This document shows positions 25,301 to 34,992 of a stretch of DNA of 64,000 bases, one piece after another. Origin of the DNA: Incurvaria masculella. Its lineage: Eukaryota > Arthropoda > Insecta > Lepidoptera > Incurvariidae. The notes under the pieces are model-generated. The model ran no database searches. It had not been told where the DNA came from and was given only the letters and a program-made list of their open reading frames with translations. Position numbers and translations under genes: made by a program. Every line of letters starts with the position of its first letter. Within the stretch, counting starts at the first letter, position 1. The stretch lies in NCBI GenBank assembly GCA_946894095.1, contig OX335656.1, positions 7,145,001-7,209,000 on the forward strand, in the 5' to 3' direction.

Positions 25301-28300
25301 GTTCTGATCACTTGTTTCTGTAAACCTAGAATAAAGTTATCAATATTTCAGTTTTCTTACTCGACAAGTACGTAGCTTTTTTTTCAATACAGTAGAGTCC
25401 CACTGATCAGGCACTTCAGTACATCGGCACCAGTAGTCCGGCACCCTACACCTCCTCTCCCTCCAATTTTGTGCCTTCCTCAGCTTGCACGTACACTCAT
25501 ATAAGCACGTACTTACCGCCGGGCGCGCAGATTCTTTATTAAACATGTACCTTCCGCCGCATTTATTATATGTTATTTGGCATAGGTCAAGATGTACAGC
25601 AAAACAATTTGCCTTTAAGTTCCCAATGCAATCTAATAATCCGAACATTCCAATAATCTGACGCCCCTTGGTATTTGATAGTGCCGGATAAGTGAGACTC
25701 TACTGTAGTTCTTTTTACTGCTTTCTATTGCATGTCATTAAATTTCGGTGCTACAAAAGTATTGTAATTTGAACCGTCCTTTTGAGGTTGTTATAGCATA
25801 CGACTCGTATTTTACAAAAATATACATATTTTATAAATTAGGTCTGACATTCCATTAGTTAAATGTAGCATAAAATGTTCAAGAAAAATATTGTAAGAGC
25901 AATAATAAAAAAAAATGCTTTAGTATTGTTATTAATATTGCACTCTGTACTGTTTAATTGTTATCATGGCCATTGTACTTATATGAATATATGTACTTAT
26001 TTTAATATATTGGTTCTTTTATTTTGGATCCTTTTACTAGTCAGCTTACATTGTTTTTATTTTACATAATTGTTGTAGAGTATCCATTACATTATTTATA
26101 TACGGGCAATGGCTCCTCTGATATGACTTGCAAAGACTTGATTTTGAAATTTTATGTTCGAAGGTTCAGTGTGACTTCTGAGGATAATTAGTAAACAATT
26201 TATACGTACAGTATTCAAATCTGTTTATCATATTCTTGAATTGTATATCACTGAAACATCCAAAAATACTAAACATGTTAGTTGTGTTGAGTTGTTATAC
26301 TTAGTTAGAGTTGAGGTCATGGTTCCCTGGGCGACGGACATACCAAAAGACTCTAATCTCAAATCCAACAAATATTGTCACTAGATCAAATCATGAGAAA
26401 TAGATAGAATGGAATTGTTTGCCGTTGAAGTAGGAGCAAGAGGACCTCCAGCTTAACCAGTGTAAACATCCCATTCAAAAATCTTGCACTTCCTAGACTA
26501 TCTCTCGAAGAAATGATTGGATGCATCATTCAGAATATAGATAGAGAGAATGGTACAGTTCAACCGCTTAGCTTATGCAAGCTAGCCGAGATGAGAAACG
26601 AAACGCACAAAGCTGCAGCCAGCGGGATTAGCCATCTGCCAATTTCCCGCTTTTTAACCCTGCGCGTACCTTCAAAGGGACTGGATATATTTGGGTAAAG
26701 GGTCATGGATGGAAAAAGTCTATTTAAACCAGTTATATAACAAAAAATTTTTTGTGTGTTCTCTACTGATTTAATCGAATCCACGAATCTATTAGTTTTT
26801 GACGTAACTTAGTGTAGTTTGACAATCAAAACAGTTTAAATAAATTAAATGAAAAGCATTATTTGTCATCATCTTCTTCTGATCCTAATCGTACATTCTC
26901 AATGTAATCGTAGCTCAGTGCCTTGCCTTTTATGCACCCCGTCCATGCACGATTTTCTCTTTCTGAGCTGTATAAGTTCATTCCGTTATGAATAAGGGCT
27001 ATGGTTCGAAATCCATGAAAAATTATAGGTCCTCTTCCCCTTCTAGGTGTTAGGGTTAAGCCCGCCCGGGTTGTTCATCCTACATCAAATTGGAAAAAGA
27101 AATAGTCAAAACTGCAATAAAAAATTGTCTGTGTTTTCCATCCAGTTCAATGTAGCCATGCTCCTGCAGTCCTGACATTCCACCGAATTCCTTTAGGAAT
27201 GCAGGGCGTTGGGCTAATATCATTATAGTTGGTGTGATTAACCATCCGTGCCCAGTTACATAAAAAAAAGCTTTCTGTATTATATTTTAACCAGCTCCTA
27301 GAAATACTTAGATACAAATCTCAATTCATATGATTTTGTTATTCATTTCATAGATAATGTTAAAATAAAAAAAATAAAAAATTGGGTATTAAATGTTAGT
27401 ATATTCTTTTAATAAAGAGGAGGCTAAAGTTGTTGGCAACCTAAACCAACATTAATCACAATAACATTATTCCATGTTGCAACATTATAACGAACTTGCC
27501 ATTCTGTTCTTCTCCGACCTTCAATGTAAGCATCGCTGTACTGTTTATTTGTTTTATTACATTTAACGGTGTTTCTAAGCAGTTACGTCTTCTAAATTCA
27601 ACACCATTGCCTCAATTTCACCTTTCATCAAACATTTTAGGAAATAAAAATCTATCCCCTACGCCCCGTCCGATCCAGGAGCAACCGTTCTGCGCACATT
27701 AATATTTTCCTTTTCAAGGAGACGACCCAATCGACCTGATGACAAAGTCGCTGAGCTCGTCCATCCAGCTGGCGGTGAGCACGGTGCGCGAGCTCGCCCA
27801 GCTCGCGCCCCCCGCCCGCGAGCCCCCCGCCGACGCCGAGGAGTGCTTCGAGCTGCCGCCCGTCCGCGCGCTGCCCCCCGACGTCCCCCTCGACGTGCTC
27901 GAGAGCATGATCCAGTCCTTCGAGAGCGCACCGCCGAAGAGCTGCGTCGAGGAGCTCCAGCGCAAGGTGGAGCTGTACAACGCGATGGCGGACGACGAGT
28001 TGATATTCAGCAGCCGACGCAACCGGAGGAGGGACGCGGCCACGCCTAAGAGTACGCCGGCTAAGAGATGTGCGCGGGGCAAAGGCGAGAAGCACGATAG
28101 CGGAGAGGAAAACGGCGTTCAATATAATTGTACCGTTATTGACACGACGGACTATAAAATGTGAGTATACAATTTTGTGGGCACCTAATCCGAAAATATG
28201 AGACAGCGTTCTATTGCTGTAGAAATTATATTATTAATTTACCTATTACCATGTAATTAGTTTTCACAAACTGATGAATGTAAAATTATGATTATGTTTA

Positions 28301-29321
28301 ACGATGTTAAATATGGAAATGTGACGATTCCGAGTGCAGCAAGTTGGATGATGAATAAAATACAAATACACATTTACCAATATAAAAAAATTGCCTTCTT
28401 GAAAACAACAAAGAAAAGTGAAGTTTAATTTTGTATCATTTCATTAATATTTAAAATAAATAAATCAATACTTTTCAAACTCAAAATTGTAATATTTATA
28501 TCTTTGCAATCTTTGTTGATATTACATCTTATGTCTATAAATATGTTTATATTTTGTAATTGTTTTAATGTAGTTTACTGTTTTATTTTAGGTTTTTTTT
28601 TTCAATTCATTCGTTATTAATATTTTTTTGCTTGCCTCTTGCACCTCTCCTACTTATTTGAGGTAGAATTTTAAAGAATACCTTATTGCAGTAATTTCCG
28701 CATTTTGTAACCAGGCTTGCAAATAAAACAATATATTCATTTTATATTACGCTAAAACGATTGCAATGTTTCAGCGCCAGCGCGGACGAGAGCGACGAGG
28801 AAATGCGTCGCCAAATCGAAGAAAAGGAAAAAATTCTAGCGAAAATGTTAGACCTCGAATCTCTCAGCATTCCATCTCAACAGACGCAGTCGACGCTCGA
28901 GAACTGGCCCGAACACGCGCCGGCAACGCTCGAAAGCGCCACGCCGGCGGTGACGTCACACAACCCGCCGGTTACGTCACACAACCCGCCTGTGACGTCA
29001 CGCAACCCACTGGTGACGTCACACAACCCGCCAGCGACTTCACACAACCCTCCAGTGACGCCACTCAAGGCGGACGCCATGACTAAAACTTACCCCATTC
29101 TGATACAAACGTCGAAGCGCGCCAGTGAAAAGAAGGTGCAGCCCCTCGAGGAGCTCGTCCCGAAGATGGCGCAGGTGCCTCCGAACTGGAACCTGGGCAG
29201 CCTGCAGGTGGCGACGGCGGTGGGCGGCGAGTGGGAGCGGCGCGGCACGCGACGCGAAGAGCGACGCGACGAGCGCCTCTCCTCGCCTGACGGACTCGAG
29301 GCCGAGTGGGAGTTCGTATGA
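16351..29321 (+). CDS. TECPR2/HPS5-type WD40 protein (fly CG11141-like), nine exons, ~701 aa
   Basis: Exons: 16351-16569, 17775-17938, 18483-18606, 20070-20233, 21135-21282, 22367-22560, 23343-23446, 27719-28160, 28775-29321. All splices are GT-AG, phases agree throughout and the frame is open to a TGA, which supports the model strongly. Residues 1 to ~372 form an N-terminal WD40 propeller; diagnostic blades are EYLALGTNVGLVYWYSR, DYMVAAGNTNGQVSVFQ, WSKNGMRLFSGDKNGVI, NSLLVSSLYRTILCERR and YCARPGLRLWRAD. Exon 8 is acidic/helical; exon 9 has a Glu/Lys-rich helix (EEKEKILAKMLDLESL), a VTSHNPP heptad array and the C-terminus GLEAEWEFV. Human TECPR2 shares these blade motifs and also ends in a W-x-x-[IV] LC3-interacting motif, but has TECPR repeats missing here; HPS5 shares the propeller only. 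A role in autophagy or secretory traffic is inferred. A possible AATAAA is at 29539. The distal exons are very GC-rich. Confidence 0.85.
16624..16785 (-). repeat. LINE 3'-end fragment with (TTGA)n tail
   Basis: TGATTGATTGATTGATTGAA, then TTCTTTATTACGCCACAATA and CAAAGGCGGGCTTATCCCTC with CGAAGAGATTTCTTCCAGCC. This is the style of lepidopteran CR1/Zenon-type LINE 3' ends, with a microsatellite tail at the 3' end of the minus strand. It lies in intron 1 of the WD40 gene. Confidence 0.6.
18688..18853. mobile_element. Foldback MITE in WD40 gene intron 3
   Basis: GAAATATTCATATAGTGCA at the left and its exact reverse complement at the right, with further pairing of AAATTTAATTCATT/AATGAATTTAATT. 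The short central core is GC-rich (CGCGCGGGGCGC). No coding content. Confidence 0.8.
19649..19868. mobile_element. hAT-type MITE, 220 bp
   Basis: Perfect 13-bp TIRs TAGGGTTGCCATC/GATGGCAACCCTA, bounded by a perfect 8-bp target duplication GTCACATA at 19641-19648 and 19869-19876. The 8-bp duplication indicates mobilisation by a hAT-type transposase. No ORF is recognisable; it lies in intron 3 of the WD40 gene. Confidence 0.9.
20317..20465 (+). repeat. Lepidopteran 'GGGTTCCGTACCC' dispersed repeat
   Basis: TAGGGTTTCGTACCCAAAGG, then CTCCACTGTCCGTCCGTC, CATGAACCGTAATAGGTAGA and CAGCTGAAATTTTTGCAGAG. This arrangement is ubiquitous in Lepidoptera. Other copies are at 36699-36860 and, degenerate, at 8895-9060. 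Confidence 0.75.
20768..21098 (-). repeat. SINE with 5S/tRNA-like head, intron 4 of the WD40 gene
   Basis: Read on the minus strand, the head is GCCTCGGTAGCCCAGTGG..., later GGATGGGTGACCATTTTC and GTGGTTCGGATTCCA. The shared body follows (GTAGGTCCCCTTCC, CATCGCATTGAATGAACGAT, CGTGTTTTTCATCCAGTTCA) and the tail contains CTAATATCTGATGGC. GGATGGGTGACC resembles the 5S rRNA internal promoter region. Confidence 0.7.
21424..21675 (-). mobile_element. LINE 3'-end fragment
   Basis: Matches the 3' end of the LINE at 13762-15236 in reverse complement: GGCGTACGCCA, GACGACGCCCATGGGTTTTT, CCATGCCGGCCGGCCAGGTG and GAAATACCTCGGAAGGGAGT. It is diverged, has stops, and lies in intron 5 of the WD40 gene. Confidence 0.8.
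22200..22305 (-). repeat. tRNA-like SINE head
   Basis: The reverse complement reads GGCTCATAGCTCAGGGGCG as an A-box-like start and ATGGGTTCAAATCCTGG as a B box. The spacer is too long and the acceptor stem cannot form, so it is a SINE head and not a tRNA gene. Confidence 0.6.
22860..23190 (-). repeat. SINE with tRNA-like head and shared body
   Basis: The minus-strand head is GGCTCGTAGGGGTGGTAGAC with ATGGGTTCAAATCCTCACA. The body holds CCCTACAAGGTGGTAAGGTT, GATGGTCGAAATAGC and TTTTCCATCCAGTGC. It is in intron 6 of the WD40 gene. Confidence 0.65.
23813..24183. mobile_element. Foldback MITE with CCGGTCCGACC termini
   Basis: Left AACCGGTCCGACCAAT and right ATTGGTCGGACCGGTT are perfect complements, and inner ACAACACACAAAAAGT pairs with CTTTTTGTGTGTTG. 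About 370 bp, AT-rich, no ORF; in intron 7 of the WD40 gene. Confidence 0.75.
24410..24792. mobile_element. Foldback MITE with CTCACCTAAATT termini, copy 1
   Basis: Left CTCACCTAAATTGGCGTTTA and right TTTCGTAAATTTAGGTGAG pair, and the interior repeats AAACGTCAAAC, CGGACTTCCGA and GGAGTCGGCGTAAAC in both orientations. A shorter relative is at 33349-33510, with the same flank words GAGCCGGTAGTCTCAGTTCT in reverse complement. Confidence 0.75.
25390..25705. mobile_element. pogo/Tigger-type MITE
   Basis: CAGTAGAGTCCCACTGATCA at the left and GATAAGTGAGACTCTACTG at the right are TIRs of the pogo/Tigger pattern. TA flanks both sides (25388-25389, 25706-25707), as expected of Tc1/mariner superfamily target duplications. 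No transposase frame remains. Confidence 0.8.
25710..26880. other. Intron 7 sequence without recognised features
   Basis: Part of the 4.3 kb intron 7 of the WD40 gene. AT-rich; open stretches at 25875-26069 and 26513-26784 carry no recognisable domain. I see nothing else. Confidence 0.4.
26900..27275 (+). repeat. SINE body copy, plus strand
   Basis: GGTTCGAAATCCATG, AGGTCCTCTTCCCCTTCTAG, GGGTTAAGCCCGCCCGGGTT, GTGTTTTCCATCCAGTTCAA and the tail TGGGCTAATATCATTATAGT ... CAGTTACATAAAAAAAA. Same body as the minus-strand copies; the head is degraded. Confidence 0.7.
28950..29070 (+). repeat. Coding 21-bp minisatellite (VTSHNPP heptads)
   Basis: About six 21-bp units in exon 9 of the WD40 gene encode VTSHNPP with variants VTSRNPL, ATSHNPP and VTPLKAD. 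Three units contain the perfect palindrome TGACGTCA (28951, 28993, 29014); others read TTACGTCA, CGACTTCA or TGACGCCA. The length is a multiple of three, so unit gain or loss keeps the frame. Confidence 0.85.
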
Positions 29322-29538
29322 TAGTAACTTGCCGACTCGCTCTGTACACTTGATCGATATTATTGCGTTTCAAAATGTGTACAACTGCGGTCTAGGTTCA
29401 TGTCGCGATACAAATGCTGCTAGTGGTGTTAAGGCGGAGATGCAATAGAGTTCCCACCCCTGTATCTCCCTCTTCAAAAATAATGTACATTTTAAAATGC
29501 AAAAATGTGCTTGGTAAACATAAAGATAAATAGATAGA

Positions 29539-29544
29539 AATAAA
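29539..29544 (+). terminator. Candidate poly(A) signal of the WD40 gene
   Basis: AATAAA about 220 bp after the stop codon. No T/G-rich downstream element is obvious, so this is only a candidate. Confidence 0.3.
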
Positions 29545-29814
29545 CATAGCCAGCTTCAAATACAGCCTGAAAAAAAAAACAACTTTCATCGACAAACATT
29601 CTTATCAGAATGGTGTTTCGAGTAAATTATGTTAACACATTGTAGAATTGAGTTGCATGAGTTTTTACAATTAATTCATTGGGAAACATACTGAAAAAAA
29701 TGGTAGGTACTGATCGAAGCAGTTAACTAGAACGGTTAAGTCACCATAAGATTGTGTTGCGCAGAGAAGTGCCCCTGGTTCAAGTTATTTTCCAGTACTT
29801 ATATACCTAATGGA

Positions 29815-29846
29815 CTTTCGAACGACTGGACTATGCTTTCGAGTAT
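29815..29846 (-). other. Antisense fragment similar to WD40 gene exon 8
   Basis: On the minus strand this encodes ILESIVQSFES, against VLESMIQSFES at 27895-27926 in exon 8. 25 of 32 bases match and five of the seven mismatches fall at third codon positions. It is preceded by CATTCCAG and followed by a GTATATAAG-like donor. It could be a decayed inverted exon copy. Confidence 0.4.
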
Positions 29847-30264
29847 AAACTGGAATGTAGCTCTACTCCATAAACTGGAATGGGAAACATTTATAAGTAT
29901 AAATAACAGGCATATCACCCTAGGCTGCTCTTTCATCAAACAAATAATTTGGTAAATGAATAAATCATTGCATCTTGTCATCACCATTTAATACTAGGTC
30001 AACAAAAAAATATGAATTATAAATGTTTTCTTCAAAATATTTTTTTTTATTTTAGATGGTTATACATATATTTTTGTTATCTAGGTTAAGTTGTTTTTAT
30101 TAGAGCCCTTATTGAATGAATAATTTGGTTAACTCCACACATTTTAAGTTAATCTTAAATGATCATTGTTTTTATTATTTTTAATCTGTAGCAAATTAAG
30201 AAGGCAGTGTAGCATATGTATTATAAATGTCGACCGAATGAAGAAAGGGTTGTTAAGAAAGTAC

Positions 30265-30381
30265 TACAGTACGCGCCAAACATAAATGCGCCTCGCGCGT
30301 GCATAAAATGCTTGTCTCAAAAAAGGACATAGAGTACACGCGCGAGCTTTAGAGGCACATTTAAGTTTGGCGCGAACTGTA
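30265..30381. mobile_element. Mariner-type foldback MITE (CGCGCCAAAC family), copy 2
   Basis: TACAGTACGCGCCAAACATA at the left and AAGTTTGGCGCGAACTGTA at the right are inverted repeats, like those of the MITE at 11777-11912. The inner part (GCGCCTCGCGCG... CGCGCGAGC) can also fold. Confidence 0.7.
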
Positions 30382-30785
30382 ATCACTCCTTTTATTAATA
30401 TCCTTTTTGTGTGTATTTTTGTAATAAGGGCTTTAAATTAGGTAGGATACATGTATTAAGTTGATTAATTTGGTCGGGGTAGTAGACACAGATGTAGTGT
30501 GGTCTAGTCATTATTACAAAAGTCGCATTTTTTTATTCCTGAACCAGGAAATACGTATGAAAAGGAGATTATGGGTAGATAACCATATATTTTTACTGCA
30601 ACGTTTCAATGTCCTAGTCCTATAATTTGTTAACGTAGGCTGTTCAAAAAATGTACGGAATATTTTATGTTCGAATTTAAATGTCATTGCAAGAGCCCTT
30701 TTTTTTCCATACAAATGAAAGTTTTCTGTTATTTTGGTAGCATAGTTGGTATTGGTGGACTAATCTCTTTATTCGCCTATTTAGC

Positions 30786-31365
30786 CTCGGTAGCCCAGTG
30801 GCCAAGAGAGAATTTCTTCACCAAGCTTATCGACGCCTTGCTGTCGATAAGCTTGGTGAAGAAATTCTGAGCTCTAGAAGGGTGACCGTTTTCGACCGTT
30901 GAGGCTGGCTGTGGTTCGGATTCAACATAAAACTGTAGGTCCCCTTATTTACTTACTAGGGGTAGGGTTAAACCCGCCTGGGTTGGTGCCATAGTATACA
31001 ACAACGATGGTCGAAGCGGCAATGAAAATTGTCCGTGTTTTCCATCCAGTTCAATGGAGCCGTATTCCAAAACTTAGAAGATGCATTGTGTTGTGATCGG
31101 CGACGTTCAAGATTTTTCCAGTATGAAAACGACAGAGCAGAGTTTGAATAAAATGTGTTAAAAACCAAACTAATGCAGTGCCATGTTTTATTGATTACAA
31201 TGGGATAGTACACCACCTCCAGGTACCTTGTGTTTTCCATCCAGTTCAATGTAGCCGTGCGATATAAGGAAGGTCCTGGCATGGCACCTAGTTCCCATGT
31301 GGTGCGTTGGGCTAATACCATGACAGAAGGTGTGGTATTAGCCATCCATGTCCAGTCACATAAAA
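30786..31365 (+). repeat. SINE (CCTCGGTAGCCCAGTGG head) with duplicated body and an inserted hairpin
   Basis: The head CCTCGGTAGCCCAGTGGCC is followed by a perfect hairpin (30809-30868), then GGGTGACCGTTTTCGACC, GTGGTTCGGATTCAAC and the body. The body phrase TTTTCCATCCAGTTCAATG occurs at about 31036 and again at about 31231. The ~160 bp between holds unrelated sequence, and the second half ends in ATGTCCAGTCACATAAAAAA. Confidence 0.7.
30809..30868. repeat. Perfect 26-bp hairpin inside a SINE
   Basis: AGAATTTCTTCACCAAGCTT plus ATCGAC, an 8-base loop GCCTTGCT, then the exact reverse complement. It sits where other SINE copies have no such palindrome, directly after the A-box-like AGCCCAGTGG. 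Confidence 0.85.
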
Positions 31366-31369
31366 AAAT

Positions 31370-32325
31370 CCTCAGTCAAAAAGGAGTATGACCTCTACAA
31401 GTTTTACGCCATTAGCATGAGAGAATTTAAAAAGACCATAATAATAATAATTATTGTGAAAGTCGAGTTTCACCATAACATGTCTGCTCACAGGCTTGCG
31501 GCCTGCATTTTCACGATTATTTGACAAAAAAAATAAAGAGAACCTTGAAAAGACTAACGCGACCATAGAGAAGATAAAAACTGAATCGCTAAAGGAACTA
31601 AAGACCATATTAAAAAGTGAGTTCCATAAATGCTGGACGCTTTAGTCCAACAGTTAATTGCTTTAAAAGGGTCCATATTGATATTGAGGAATAATAAAAG
31701 TTTTTTTTAAATTATACACTCTTTGATCAGCCTGTGTATGAAGTGGACTGCAGGAACACATTTAATATAGGAATATGTATGTTTTATACCAATGATATAA
31801 AAACTTAGATGAGACAAAATGCCTTGCGGAGAATGTGCCATGGAAGAAGGTTTTGCAACGGCCAGTATATTTAATTTATGAAATGATTATTGAGATTGGT
31901 AAAACAAAGTTTTAATAAAATTAAAGTTTCAGTTGTCATGGAAACGAATTCACTGTAAATACAATCTGTTTCGCACAATTAATATAATGAAAGGCTAGGA
32001 ATCAGGATGGACTAACAATGGATTGCATTTAAATGCTGACCCATCTCAAGACCTAAGAAGCTTGAATACAACAAACATGTTTGCAGATTTATCATTTTCA
32101 TGTCAATAGTGGCAGCATCGGTATCGGCTCGCTAACGAAAAAGTGACTTTGGTACACCACTGGGTGTAATTTACACTTATCTAAAAAAGCACAAGGTTTA
32201 TATATAATTGGATAAACAGTATTCAGCTTACTTATTTAGCTTGTCATGCCAGATGTCCTCCAGATTGCGTCGCAAAACCTGAAGATGTCCACAGCGTGAT
32301 GGACATCGAGCTGTTTCTCCATAAA
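31370..32325. other. Intergenic sequence without recognised features
   Basis: Lies between the SINE at 30786-31365 and the pogo-like end at 32333. No coding or repeat signal I could name. Confidence 0.4.
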
Positions 32326-32332
32326 TATGAGT

Positions 32333-33090
32333 ACAGTAGAGCGCCGATTGTATGACCTAATTTGGGAACACGCGTGTTTGGATAATCGTTTTTTTTTTCG
32401 GACAAATGAACCAAAATATTTGTATTGTATTTAAAATTTCAGTTTTATTCACGTATGATACATATTAAGGTGGCCCAACCCGGCGGGCCTAACTCATTCG
32501 CGGGCAGTACAAAACCGTGCTGTTGCGCTCTGGGACCTTCTCTGTTTCAAAGAATAAGACAGGCTCCGTGATGAGGAAGATGCAACATGTCCACAAAAAA
32601 GACAATGTGCATAGTGTATGATTTGGTAAGATTTACGAAAATTTAAATTTCAAAACGACTTATAGCTAAAAGTAATCCACGACCGCTGTAGTCAAAAATC
32701 TAACAAAAACCAAATAGATCATAAATCTTGATTAAATAAGCTATATCTGATGACTAATCTTTTTACGATGTTCTTACTTTATCATTGCTTAATCCACCTC
32801 CAAAGTTATTGCATAAAACGCGCGAAAAATCGAATTTTCGGACCTCATAACTTAGAAACCAAACGTAATTTTACAATGCCAATGATCATCAGACATCTAG
32901 TCCGATCAAATAAAGCTATTTTGAGAAAAATTTTCGATCTCTGACAAGAAATATAGGCGTGATCTTCTTTCCCCTTTTGTATGGGGCGATGAGCGGGATG
33001 GGCCACCTTAATAACACATAATTCGATATCGTAGAATCCTTTTTGCATACTTTGTTCGGATAAGCAGTCGTGCAGATAAGCAAGTAAGTA
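32333..33090. mobile_element. Probable pogo-like element interrupted by a TTAA element
   Basis: CAGTAGAGCGCCGATTGTAT at the left resembles the pogo terminus at 25390, and GATAATCG/TTCGGATAAGCAG words flank the central insertion. The right end is not sharp, so the outer limits are approximate. Confidence 0.4.
32469..33007. mobile_element. piggyBac-type MITE, 539 bp
   Basis: TTAA at 32465-32468 and 33008-33011 bounds the inverted ends GGTGGCCCAACCCG and CGGGATGGGCCACC (13 of 14 pairs). TTAA target duplications are the hallmark of piggyBac transposases. No transposase frame is inside. It is nested in a pogo-like element. Confidence 0.85.
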
Positions 33091-33348
33091 TTTGCTATTT
33101 TGTCTTAGAATAACATGGGATTGTGTTGGTTAAATTAATGTACTGGCCGTTTTAAATTTGCTTATGTATTAGCCTTAATGCAGGTTTTCGTTGTGAAAGG
33201 AAGAAATCGATATAACCATTTTTGCACATTACTAGGCGATACCTCACAGACAAATTGTGATTTTGTAAAATAAAGCATGCGCACTTTACATATTGGTTTT
33301 ATTATTTTGTGTTATTTTTTTCACTTCTAATTAACATTTCTTAGATTT

Positions 33349-33510
33349 TTTGCCGTTTACGTCGAATCTGCGTTTTCATACAAATCGGAAGTCCGAGTTT
33401 GACTTTGAAAGCTTGAAGAAGTAAAACCACAGAATATCTAGGAAAAACTTGTATGGAGTTTGACGTTTTTACGGAACTTCGAAGTTACGTAAATGCCAAT
33501 TTAGGTGAGA
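33349..33510. mobile_element. Foldback MITE (CTCACCTAAATT family), partial copy 2
   Basis: GCCGTTTACGTCGAATCTGC, CGGAAGTCCGAGTTTGAC, GGAGTTTGACGTTTTTACGG and the terminus CCAATTTAGGTGAG match one half of the element at 24410-24792. Only one terminus is present. Confidence 0.7.
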
Positions 33511-33514
33511 ACTG

Positions 33515-34990
33515 AGACTACCGGCTCTGAGTGTATTTTTCACTTACAGCAAAGCTGCGTGTGACGATGGTAAATAAAAAGCAAAACCTTATTAAATGAA
33601 AGTAGTTTAATAAAAATATTTATTTTGATGATCCTGGGGGAAATCATTGGATTTTATTCCAGTTATTCGCACAAAGTTGTAGATATGTTATTTAAGAATG
33701 GTTTTTTTTATGAAAATTACATTGTTGGCTTCTTAGCTGACTGTGCATCTTGAATCTAATATTACATTCATAATTGTTTCTTTGGATACTTAGTCCTACA
33801 AAAATATCAAGCTCACACGAAGCAATAATTTTGAGCACTTGTTTGAATCACAAAAAGCTTTTCCTGCCTACACCAACACACATTGTTACAGAACGAACAG
33901 GTAAATACAAAAAGTAAATGTTTCATACAGTGTCATGAGCAATCTACATATTAATACATGTAACGTAGGTTCCAGGGTAAACACCATACACTCAAATCTT
34001 TCAAAACTAAACTTTTTACAAGGCAATTAGCACAAGCCGTACTTTAGGTTTGAGCACACCGCTATTTTCCACATTCGTATGCATAGATTGGAGTAATTAT
34101 GTTATTGAAAGGTTGTTATTGCAGTTCTCATGTTACACTTTTGAAAAAAATTACATATCCAATTTGTGATTTTGGTTAGGGATAACATTAAAAGTTTCAC
34201 TGAGGTCAGAAACGGTCAGAAATTTCAGTCTCATTAACAATTAGCTGAGCCGAATTGGGCTCAAGTGTAAAGTTTAAAACAGCTGCAGGTTTGGGTACTT
34301 ATTCCAAGACTGTGACAATGGTTAATAAAATCACTCCCAGCACAATTGATACAATTTAATATAGGTATTTTCTTTAAGAGATTTATCTTGTATCAAATTA
34401 TATAATCATGCATGCTAACCTGTTTCAAAATTTTAGGAATATTGCTAAAAATTTTAAGACTAAATTCTATAAGGATTATTCCTACTTCAACATTATATAA
34501 AGGCGCACGTGTGTTTGTTTGCTATGTCCTTTCACGCAGTAACGTAAAAAATCGTAAAGATCATTACGATTTTTAGCGGGGAAAAAAATTACCGTTCGCC
34601 GCAGCTAGTCAATAATGATGAATGGATACAATCCAGGCTAACCCATGGAGCGTAAGGGCCAACCAGCAACATCAAACAAGCTGTTCTAATGAAAGAGTCG
34701 GGAAACTATTTGACTCTCGTCAAAATGCCTTGTCAGTGTAGAATAATTTGAGAACTACTATGGCAGACAATCAACTATGGATCAATATGCATTTTGGCAC
34801 CACAGTGGAATCATTAGCCACTCAACTAAAAGGATGTTCATTAAACACTTGCATTTAATTGAATGGCGAGATGCTCCGTCGAATGAAACATATTTGCAAG
34901 GATTGCCATGAGACCTTAAGAATGGCTCGTAAGCTATGCTCCCTATACAAACGTAGTCTCCTAATCATTTCAAAACCACTGTTCTAACTG
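33515..34990. other. Intergenic sequence without recognised features
   Basis: AT-rich, no ORF with recognisable domains. The last 300 bases before the RTE fragment may belong to that insertion but do not encode readable RT. Confidence 0.4.
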
Positions 34991-34992
34991 AC

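Larger units (their letters stand above)
29322..30260. other. 3' flank of the WD40 gene
   Basis: AT-rich, probably 3' UTR plus intergenic sequence. Apart from the antisense exon-8-like fragment at 29815-29846 nothing is recognisable. Confidence 0.4.

Noticed and set aside
28950..29070. CRISPR-like array
   Set aside because: Units are directly adjacent 21-bp coding repeats with no spacers in a eukaryotic exon.
16351..29321. HPS5 (pink) orthologue
   Set aside because: The propeller motifs fit HPS5 partly, but WSKNGMRLFSGD, CARPGLRLW and the terminal AEWEFV fit TECPR2 better, and the HPS5 C-terminal region is absent. I left the gene symbol blank.
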